This document shows, piece after piece, positions 25,194 to 33,400 of a stretch of DNA of 64,000 bases (its first letter is position 1; the number at the start of each line of letters is the position of its first letter). Origin of the DNA: CAVPDA01 sp963702495 (lineage in GTDB: Bacteria > Pseudomonadota > Gammaproteobacteria > Burkholderiales > Rhodocyclaceae); the NCBI GenBank assembly GCA_963702495.1, contig CAVPDA010000007.1, positions 1 to 64,000 of the forward strand, written 5' to 3'. The position numbers and the translations under genes are program-made. The notes under the pieces are model-generated. The model saw only the letters and a list, made by a program, of their open reading frames with translations, made no database searches and had not been told where the DNA came from.

Positions 25194-25597
25194 CCTGCCA
25201 GTGGATCACCCAGCCACTCAACGGAGCCGTCGCCGATTGCGGGGAGACTTGAGGGTAGAATCGGAATTCACATCAGCGGTACCCGCGCCAGCATTGGCGA
25301 CGCCGGCAATAGGTGATGCCACCTCCCTCCGACGTCTTCGGTACGGTCCGACACCCGGCAAGAGCAGGGGCGTACGGGGCAGCATCAGCCAAGACAGTCC
25401 GGCGCGTGCGCGGGCAAGCTGCTGCTATTCATCCAGGTCCCGGGTGGACCGGCCCCCACCGCTATTTCGACGGCCAACTCAGACCCGAATCCAGAACCCG
25501 GGGGCGAGCTCGCGCCCGTCGCGCGAGCGGCCGCCGCCGAACCGGCGCTTTGGCTCCATGTCGGGAGGCTGCCGAGACCAGCGGGGCGAAACGCCTG
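25194..25597. other. 400 bases with no supported gene
   Basis: The stretch lies between the truncated transposase and the hypothetical gene at 25598-25939. Open frames are present but carry no motifs. Confidence 0.4.
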
Positions 25598-25939
25598 CTA
25601 TCGCTTGTCCGGACCCGGCGTTGGGCTGCGTCCGGTACGGTCCGCCCGGTCGCGCTGCGCTGCCTCCACCCACGCGTCGAGGCGCGTGGCTGCGCCGGGG
25701 AACAGCGAGTCGTGCAGCATGCTCAGGGAGAGGATCTCGAGCGCCACCTCCGGCGGGAATCCCGCCTTGCGCCGTTCGTCGGCCACCATGAGTTCGCTGA
25801 AATAGCCGTCGATCTCCCGCGTCCCCCACAGATCCGCCAGCCGATCCGCGACATGGGGAAAGCGCAGCGCGGTTTGCTGGGGGAACTTCGCGTCGTGCGC
25901 TCCAAGAAGAGTGTGCAGCCTGTGCTCGTTCGCGCTCAT
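25598..25939 (-). CDS. Hypothetical protein, 113 residues, helical
   Basis: ATG 25939 follows GGAG at a suitable distance. The product is largely helical: HRLHTLLGAHDAKFPQQTALRFPHVADRLADLWGTREIDGYFSELMVADERRKAGFPPEVALEILSLSMLHDSLFP. Recurrent charged and aromatic residues (FPHVADRLADLWG, REIDGYFSELM) point to a conserved small cytosolic protein, not chance coding. It may bind a partner protein. I do not recognise the family and no operon partner is visible. Confidence 0.6.
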   Translation of the reverse strand: MSANEHRLHTLLGAHDAKFPQQTALRFPHVADRLADLWGTREIDGYFSELMVADERRKAGFPPEVALEILSLSMLHDSLFPGAATRLDAWVEAAQRDRADRTGRSPTPGPDKR

Positions 25940-26629
25940 TTGTCATCTCCGCCTCGTCGCTGCCATCGGTCGATGGCGGGGCCGCGGGCATCTGCCGAAT
26001 CTCGATCGAAATTGCCACGTTTGCCGGGATCGCGCGACGCTGGGTCCGTGACGCCAACCCGGGCGCCGCATCCGGCGCGGCCCGCCATGGCGAGAACAAC
26101 GTGGCGTCTGCCCTCCCGCTCGGCGACAGCGGCCTGCGCGCAGGGGGCATGGGGCCGCAGCATCGTGCCGCCGCCGCGCCGGTCCGTCCGCGTCATGCAA
26201 GCCGCAAGGGGATCATCGGCGCTTTTCCTCGGATTCATTTGTTCGTCCTCGGTTGCGGGGCAATGCCAAGCTTCATTATAGGAAACGCGCCGCGGGCGGT
26301 CTTGATGCCGGCAACCGCGGCATGCCGGAATGCTTCCCGGCGCACCCGGACGGCAGGCTCGGCACATTGCGTGCGACGGTCGCTCCGGCCCGCCGCGATC
26401 GGAGGTCGCGGCCAAGGCGGGACGGCAACCCGGGGAAGAACAGCGATGGTCGTTGTCACGGCCTGCCGCCGACACGGCGGACGCCGACGCCGCTACGGCA
26501 TCGCCGCATGGTGTCCCTGCCCTCGGAACTTCCAGCCGGTGACCATCACTCTGACCGGCGTGCCGGCACACAGTTCCGCAGTCGCGCCAAGGCCGGGCGT
26601 CGCGCCCGCCGCCGCGGCGGTTGTGCAGA
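25940..26629. other. 690 bases with no recognisable gene
   Basis: This is very GC-rich DNA between two leftward small genes. It may contain the promoter of the 25598-25939 gene. No frame shows motifs. Confidence 0.4.
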
Positions 26630-26800
26630 TCAGGCGTGCATCCGCGGCACCGTGTGCAGCAGCATGGCGGCGACGTAGAAGATCACCACCAGAATGAACA
26701 ATGCGGGGATCGAAGCCAGGGCCCACTTGACCATGAACACGACCATGGACCAAAAGCTCATCCTGATGTCGGTGACCACGACTTCTTGTCTTTCATCCAT
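26630..26800 (-). CDS. 56-residue single-pass membrane protein
   Basis: ATG 26800 is preceded by GGAGGACAGCTAA, a very good ribosome-binding site. The product starts MDERQEVVVTDIRMSFWSM and then has a long hydrophobic helix (about 19-48: FMVKWALASIPALFILVVIFYVAAML) before a short basic tail LLHTVPRMHA. The acidic N terminus and basic C terminus predict N-in or N-out anchoring only weakly. It lies at the 3' side of the giant pyruvate oxidoreductase unit on the same strand, with a decayed flavoprotein between. It might be a membrane anchor or assembly factor for a redox complex, but this is inference. Confidence 0.65.
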   Translation of the reverse strand: MDERQEVVVTDIRMSFWSMVVFMVKWALASIPALFILVVIFYVAAMLLHTVPRMHA

Positions 26801-27086
26801 TTAGCTGTCCTCCGTACGAATCCGCTGTGGGTACACCGCTGCGCCAGGATGGACGCAGCGAAGTCCAGGGCAGTCAATGGGGCGGCGCGCATGGCGCGCC
26901 CTACGAGACCAATCGGCGCAGGATACTCGGACGGGACGGGCAGCTGGCATGCCGCTGCGCCGGGATGGACGCGGCGAAGTTCATGGAACGTTACGGCGCG
27001 CCCTGCGAGAGCGTGCTGACACGTACCCGTAGGGCGCGCCGTGCGCGCCGGTCCAACTCTCGGCGCGCCGCGCTGCAACGGCTGCG
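26801..27086. other. Gene-free 290 bases between the membrane peptide and the flavoprotein remnant
   Basis: The stretch includes two related runs (TGCGCCAGGATGGACGCAGCGAAGT near 26841 and TGCGCCGGGATGGACGCGGCGAAGT near 26955), an imperfect direct repeat about 114 nt apart. No gene is seen. Confidence 0.45.
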
Positions 27087-27520
27087 TCAGGTGCTCTCCG
27101 GCACCATCTTGATGGCGCCGCACGGACACTCGGCGCCGCAGATGCCGCAGGACATGCAGCGGCCCACCTCGAACAGGGCGTTCGATTCGTACAGCCCGCC
27201 CACCACCTCCTCGAAACCGGACCGGCGGCGCGCCACGTCCAGCGCCGGCTGCACCCTCTTCGGCGCATCTCAGCAGCACCCGGTGTTGATCCTGTCGATG
27301 CTGGTGAATTCGTGCCGCCGGGGGCCAGGCGTCGATGTTCCGCACGGCCTGATTGCCGTGGCCGATGGCGACGCTGGCGGTGCGCTCCGAGGCAACCATG
27401 TCGCCGCCGGCGAAGATGCCGGGGTAGGTCGCCATCATCGGCGCATCAACCTTGTTTCGCGCGTGCGGCGGCAGACGATGATGGCGTCTTCACATGGCGC
27501 AAGCCGGCCTCGCGCCGGCA
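27087..27520 (-). pseudogene. Remnant of a GltD-like flavoprotein with ferredoxin tail
   Basis: Reading leftward from about 27515 the frames give RLAPCEDAIIVCRRTRE, then after a deletion APMMATYPGIFAGGDMVASERTASVAIGHGNQAVRNIDAW. In another frame follows FEEVVGGLYESNALFEVGRCMSCGICGAECPCGAIKMVPEST with a stop at 27087. Each block matches the intact flavoprotein at 35754-37380 (EEAIVVYRRTREK, LMTGYPGLFAGGDMVPSERT, CGAIKMVAEA). The segment between the two CxxCG repeats is missing, as expected for deletion between short repeats. It is a decayed paralogue. Confidence 0.8.
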
Positions 27521-27527
27521 TGCGCAA

Positions 27528-30416
27528 TCAAGTCAAGCCGTGCTCGGCTTTGCTGTGTTGTTCCTGCGACCTGAACTGATTGAAGCGCGGCAGGAACTTG
27601 TCCCAGTCGATGATGTGGGAGTCGATCTCCGGACCGTCGATGCAGGCGTGCTTGCGCACCGGCTTGCCCTCGATCGACACCGGCACCATGCAGGCGCCGC
27701 ACATGCCGGTGCAATCCACCATGATCGAGTTCAGGCTGGCGATCGTGCGCACGTCGTAGGGCTTGGTCAGGTCGCTCACCGCCCGCATCATGATCGGCGG
27801 CCCGATTGCCACGACCTCGCCGATCTGCCGTCCTTCGCCGGACTTGGCCTTGTTCAGCAGTTCCTCCAGCGGCCCGGTGACGAAGCCCTTGACGCCGAAG
27901 CTGCCGTCGTTGGTGGTGTAGATCACCTCCAGCCGGTCGGGATACTGGTTCTGGAGCAGCCCGATGCGCTCGTTCTCCCTGGTCCAGAAGACCAAGTCCT
28001 TGCTGCGGAAGCCGGAGATCAGGGTCACGTGGTTGCCCATGCGCAGGTGCTCGCGCAGGATCGGGTAGACCGGCGGCAGGCCGACGCCGCCGGCGGTGAA
28101 CACCACGGTCTCGCCGTTCGGGTAGCGGTGCAGCTGGCTGGGCAGCCCGAGCGGCCCGGCGATGCCGGCGAAGGCCTCGCCCACCTGCATCATGTTCATG
28201 ATCATGGTGCTGCTGCCCAGGCCCTGGATCACCAGGGTGATCGTGCCCTTCTCCGAGTCCCAGTCGGCCAGGGTGAGCGGTATCAGTTCGCCCTTGTCCC
28301 AGCCGAGCACGCGCACGAACTGTCCAGCCTTTGCCGCCTTGGCCACCAGAGGCGAGCGCACCACGAACTCGACGATACCCTGGCCGAGTTCGATCTTCTG
28401 TTCGATCTTGGCGCGGGTCTGGCCGAGCTTGGTGTAGCGCTCGGCGTTGGCGACCAGCGCCTTGATCTCGCTCGACGTGAATGGGATCTCGCCGACGATC
28501 TGCTGCGCCGCCGCCTGGCCGTCGCCGGCCGCGCGGATCGCGGTGGAGCCGCCGCGCGCCGCATCGCCGCCGGAGAACACCCCGTCGATCGAGGTTTCCT
28601 GGCTGCCCTGCTTGACTTCGATCGTGCCCCACTTGGTGGTCTTCAGGTCGGGCTCGGCGTCCTTGACGATCGGATTCGGGGTGTTGCCCAGCGCCATGAT
28701 CGCCAGATCGACCGCCATCTCCTCGGTCTTGCCGGTGACCACCGGGCTGCGCCGGCCCGAGGCGTCCGGCGGGCCGAGCTCGATGACGTCGAGCACCGCG
28801 GACTTGACGAAGTGGGTGTCCTTGTCGCCGATGAACTCGCGCGGCGCGCGCAGCACCATGAGCTGGATGCCTTCCTCGAGCGCGTGGTGCAGCTCTTCCT
28901 TGCGCACCGGCATCTCCGCCTGCGTGCGGCGATAGACGATGGTGACGTTGCCGCCGAGGCGCCGTGCCGTGCGCGCCGCGTCCATGGCGGTGTTGCCGCC
29001 GCCGATCACGATCACCTGCTTGCCCTTGGTTTCCGGCAGCGGCGTCTCGAAGCCGCCGCGGTGCCCCTGCATGAGATTGACCCGGGTGAGGAACTCGTTC
29101 GCCGACATCACGCCGAGCAGGTGCTCGCCCGGCACGTTCATGAAGCGCGGCAGACCGGCGCCGGTGCCGATGAAGATCTTCCAGAAGCCGGCGCGCTTGA
29201 GCCCCTCCAGCGTGGCGGTCTTGCCGACCACGAAATTGGTGACGAACTGGCCGCCGAGCTGCCGGATGCGCGCGACCACGTCGTCGATCAGCTCGTTCGG
29301 CAGGCGGAACTCGGGAATGCCGTAGCGCAGGACCCCGCCCAGTTCGTGGAAGGCCTCGAACACGGTGACCGGGAAGCCCTCCTTGGAAAGCAGATAGGCG
29401 TTGATCAGCCCGGCGGGTCCTGAACCGACCACGGCGATCGGCGGCTTGCCCGCCTTGGCCCAGGGGTTGACGAAGCTCTGCCTCGGCTCAGGCGCGCCGC
29501 GGTGGGCGACCTTCTCGCTCTGGGGCAGATACCACTCCAGTTGCCCGATCTCGATCGGCTTGCCGGTGTGGGTGCACACGCCCTGGCACTGGATCTCCTG
29601 CGGGCAGACGCGGCCCGTGACGTTCGGCAGCGGATTCGAATGCTTGATCAGGTCGAGCGCCTCGCGGAACTTGCCCTGGCCCATGAGCTGCAGCATTTCC
29701 GGGATGTGGATCTTGACCGGGCAGCCCCCCTTGATCTCGTGCTTGCCCTCGACGGCCACGCCGATCTCGCAGGGCCGGTCGTCGCATTGCTTGTCGCGCA
29801 GCACCTCGAGCCAGACGAACATCTCCACTTCCCGGAAGCTGTAGCCCAGGCTCATGTAGCCCAGATATCCTTCCGTCACCAGTTCGAAGTCGGTGGCGCG
29901 TTCCTCCGCCGGCCGGATGTAGGGCGGGATGCTGTTCTGCCCCGGCCAGTTCTGTGACAGCCCCTTGAACATCGGATAGCGGTCGGACAGGTGCTTGTCG
30001 ATCGCGTGGACGAACTTGCGCTTGTACTTCAGCGGGATGCCCCAGATGAAGCGCAGCAGCACTGAACTCATGTCGTCGCCGCGCAGCAGCAGGCCCCAGA
30101 AAGCCTTTGTGAACTTCTCGCCCAGCTCTTCGTGCTGGAACTCCCAGCCGATCGCGTTCGTGCCCTCGGCGATAAAGGCGTCGCGGAAGAACTTCGGATC
30201 CTTCACCAGCCGCCGCTGCAGCAACTCGATCTGCTTCTGGAAGAGCGCGACCGCCTCGCTGTGCTCAAGCTCGCGCCGCTCGCGGTCCACGTCCTCGATG
30301 TGGTGCCGACTCGATTCGATCTCCGCGCTCGCCTGGTGGTAGCGCTGCAGGTCTTCCCGGTCGTAGCGGTGATCTGCGCCGCTGCTCGACGGGTGTCCTC
30401 GAACGGATTCAGACAT
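27528..30416 (-). CDS. Fused NfnB-NfnA-like ferredoxin:NAD(P) oxidoreductase with unknown N-terminal domain
   Basis: The 962-residue protein joins two normally separate subunits. Residues 1-205 form a domain I do not recognise, helical at first (EDVDRERRELEHSEAVALFQKQIELLQRR). Residues 210-650 are GltD/NfnB-like: Cys-rich 4Fe-4S binding blocks (C232; CPQEIQCQGVC 271-281), FAD site VVGSGPAG (329-336) and nucleotide site IGGGNTAMD (471-479). Residues 655-945 are NfnA/PyrK-like: FAD/NAD-binding reductase with a 2Fe-2S site DCTGMCGAC (901-909) and C925. NfnAB couples NADH, NADPH and ferredoxin by flavin bifurcation. The gene starts 11 nt after the giant pyruvate oxidoreductase gene, with a GAGGAG ribosome-binding site, and very likely takes its electrons. 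Confidence 0.88.
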   Translation of the reverse strand: MSESVRGHPSSSGADHRYDREDLQRYHQASAEIESSRHHIEDVDRERRELEHSEAVALFQKQIELLQRRLVKDPKFFRDAFIAEGTNAIGWEFQHEELGEKFTKAFWGLLLRGDDMSSVLLRFIWGIPLKYKRKFVHAIDKHLSDRYPMFKGLSQNWPGQNSIPPYIRPAEERATDFELVTEGYLGYMSLGYSFREVEMFVWLEVLRDKQCDDRPCEIGVAVEGKHEIKGGCPVKIHIPEMLQLMGQGKFREALDLIKHSNPLPNVTGRVCPQEIQCQGVCTHTGKPIEIGQLEWYLPQSEKVAHRGAPEPRQSFVNPWAKAGKPPIAVVGSGPAGLINAYLLSKEGFPVTVFEAFHELGGVLRYGIPEFRLPNELIDDVVARIRQLGGQFVTNFVVGKTATLEGLKRAGFWKIFIGTGAGLPRFMNVPGEHLLGVMSANEFLTRVNLMQGHRGGFETPLPETKGKQVIVIGGGNTAMDAARTARRLGGNVTIVYRRTQAEMPVRKEELHHALEEGIQLMVLRAPREFIGDKDTHFVKSAVLDVIELGPPDASGRRSPVVTGKTEEMAVDLAIMALGNTPNPIVKDAEPDLKTTKWGTIEVKQGSQETSIDGVFSGGDAARGGSTAIRAAGDGQAAAQQIVGEIPFTSSEIKALVANAERYTKLGQTRAKIEQKIELGQGIVEFVVRSPLVAKAAKAGQFVRVLGWDKGELIPLTLADWDSEKGTITLVIQGLGSSTMIMNMMQVGEAFAGIAGPLGLPSQLHRYPNGETVVFTAGGVGLPPVYPILREHLRMGNHVTLISGFRSKDLVFWTRENERIGLLQNQYPDRLEVIYTTNDGSFGVKGFVTGPLEELLNKAKSGEGRQIGEVVAIGPPIMMRAVSDLTKPYDVRTIASLNSIMVDCTGMCGACMVPVSIEGKPVRKHACIDGPEIDSHIIDWDKFLPRFNQFRSQEQHSKAEHGLT

Positions 30417-30427
30417 GGCGCTACTCC

Positions 30428-33400
30428 TCAGTCAGGTTGATTGAAGCGGATGATTTCCGCGTCGCAATCGGCGGCCACGCGCGAAGCGCGGCGAACCAGA
30501 TCGGGCGTGAGCTTGACCTTGTCGAAGATGCCCGGGATGACGCGGCTGACTTCTTTCGCTTCGCCGGCGACGACGATGGTCGTCTTCTCGAACAGCTCGC
30601 TCACGTCCTGATAGCAGGTCTTGCAGTTGGTGCACTTAGCGATCTCGGTGATCTCCACCAGCGGCCCGACCGCCCCGCCGCGAGTTGCGCCGGGCATCTC
30701 CTTGCGCGCCGTGGTGATCGCCGAAACCGGAACCGTGGCGATGCTCGGTCCGCCGGCCGGCGCGCTCGAGGCCGCCGCCAGCTCCGACATGCCGCGGGCG
30801 ATGTCGTCGATCGATGACTCGCGCTCCTTCACCGACAGCTCGTACTTCTCGCGCCAATCGTCGAGCTGGGCGCGGTGCGAGGCGTGCAAGCGATCGATGT
30901 GCAGGCCGCTCAGGTACTCGAGCATGCGCCAGTTGCGCCGCCGCTCCTCGACCAGGTCGATGATCGCCGGCGAAACGGTGAACCTGATCAACCGCTTGTC
31001 CTCGTCGGTGGACCAGATGAATGGCGTCTTGCCCCAGCGGTCCTCGGCACTCAGTTCGACGTACTCGTGCACCGGAACTGGTTCGCCTTCGCCGTTCAGC
31101 GTGTGGAAGTGCTTCTTGAAACGACCTTCCTGGAGAGCAAAGTCGGCCGGCGTCAGCGGCACTTCCATCAATTGGGTCTTGCCGTCGGCGTCGACGTAGC
31201 TGATCGTGGTGATCGTCCAGTCCTGTCCGATGTCGGGGTTGCCGTCGAGCACGAAGCGCTCGGCCAGCGTGTCGCCCCGGCGCGGGTCATGCACGAAGAC
31301 CGGGCTCATGCGGCTCGTCACCGCGAGCCGCGCGCGGCGGTTGGCGGCATCGTCGGCGATGCCCTGCTCCGACATGCAGGGCGTGTAGACGTCCAGCAGC
31401 GCCGCCGAGGCGTTGTAGTTCAGGAACTCCATGAGGTACTTCATGAAATGCCCCTGCAACGCCGCCGTGGTCTGCACGACGAGCACGTTCGGGTGGAAGG
31501 CCGCGATCAGCCCCATCTCCTTGCGGTCCTCCTGCTTGCCGATGTGCGCGATGCCGAACCGGCTCAGGTCGGAGTCCTGAGCGGTAAAACTCGCGGTGGA
31601 GGCCTGACCGCCGGTGTTCGAGTAGCAGCCGGTGTTCAGAACCACGACCTTGACCGGCGTGTCGGTGATCAGCAGCCGCGACAACGCCCCGAAGCCGATG
31701 TCGTAGGTGGCGCCATCGCCACCCATGCTGATCACTGCGGGCATCAGCGCCAGCTCCTCCTCGGAGAACTGGCTCCAGTGGAAATACTTGAAAAAGCTGT
31801 CGTGGGTCTCCGGGTCGTAGTGGTCTTCCAGGTCCAGCTTGGCGATGCGCAGCGCGCGGAAATCCTCCACCGCGCCCGCGCTCAGGCCCTCGAACAGGCC
31901 CTTGGCGACCGCCGGGGTATCCTGGAACAGGCTGTTCACCCAGGGATCCGTGTAAGGGTTGAACGGGAAGGTCGAGGCGTACACGCTGCTGCAGCCGGTG
32001 GCGTTCGCGATCATCGCACTCGCTGGGCCGTCGCCGGTTGGCCCGCTCTCGAAGCGGTAGAGGCGGTTCTCGATGAACTTGAGCGCGTTGCGCATACGCT
32101 CCAGGCGCGCCGGATCCTGTGGATCGGGTCGCACCTCGCCCATCTTGGTGCGCAGGCGCTCGATCAGGCTCTCCAGTTCGGGGACGTGCCGCCGGCGCCG
32201 GTCCTGGTGGATCGCCCTATTCGCGGCGGTGATCAGTCGCACCGCCGTGGTCTCGCCGCAGCCGCGGCAGGCGCCGTGGCCGCCGGTCATCGCGTAATAG
32301 TTGTTGTGGTCGAGGATCAGGCGCTTGGTGTCGCCGTCGGGCTGCGTGGCGTTACCGAAGAAGCGTGTCGGCGTGTTCGGCAGGGTGCTGAGGAACTCGA
32401 AAGTCGAGCCGAGTTCGGCATTGATTTCGCTGGTCTGCGCCCGCGCCTCCAGCGCGCCCGGCCCGCACACATCCACGCACTCCAGGCAGCCGGTGCATTT
32501 CCACGGGTCGATGGCGACCGAATAGAGCCCGCCGGTGCCCGCCATGGTCTTCTCCATGGCGTCGAAGAACGGGCGGGTCTTGGCGACCTCAAAGCGCTTC
32601 AGCACCTCCACCATCCGATCGAAGTCGTGCCGCAGCGTGGCGCTGTCGGCCTCCACCGTGGTGGCCACCGCCTCGGCCACGATCTCGTAAAGCGGCTTCG
32701 GATCCTTGGCCGGGAGCTGGCGATAGGCCTCGCGCACCACCTTGGTCAGCGGGAAGACCTGCGCCCGCATCTGCTCCTTGTGCTGTTCGGTAGCCTCCAC
32801 CTTCCTGATCGCGCCGAGCAGCAGATCGTGGATCTCGTGCACCGTGTTCGGGATTGCGGCATCCGGACAGGTCATCGCGCATTCCATGCAGCCGGTGCAC
32901 AGGTGCGGGAGGTACTTCGGCACGCTCAACCTGAACAGGCCCTTGTCCTTCCAGGCGGCGCTGGCGATCGGCATGAACATGCCGACCCCCGGGATGACCG
33001 GGGCCTCGGCGATCGTCCCGTCCTTGAAGCGGTCGGACACGACCTCCTGGAAGTAGTTGCGGTCGAAGAATCCGGCGCTCGGCGCGCTGCGGGTGGGCCT
33101 GGACATCGACGCCGACACCGCCACGCCGATCGAGCTCAGGGCGCTGACGTGCTTGTCCGACTCTACGAAGGCCGGATCGTCGTAGTCCACCTCGACCGTG
33201 GCCTCCAGACCTTCCTTGATCACCGCCATGTTGCTGTCAACCACGGCGGAGCCCTTGCCGCCGAACTTCTTCTTGATCTGCTGGCGGATCTTCTCCAGCA
33301 CCTTCTCGTTGGAGGCGCCGGCGCTGACCCGGTCCAGGTGCCCGCAGACTGCGCCGATGAAGGCGATGCCCATCATGCGGATCTCCAGGTCGGGTGCCGG

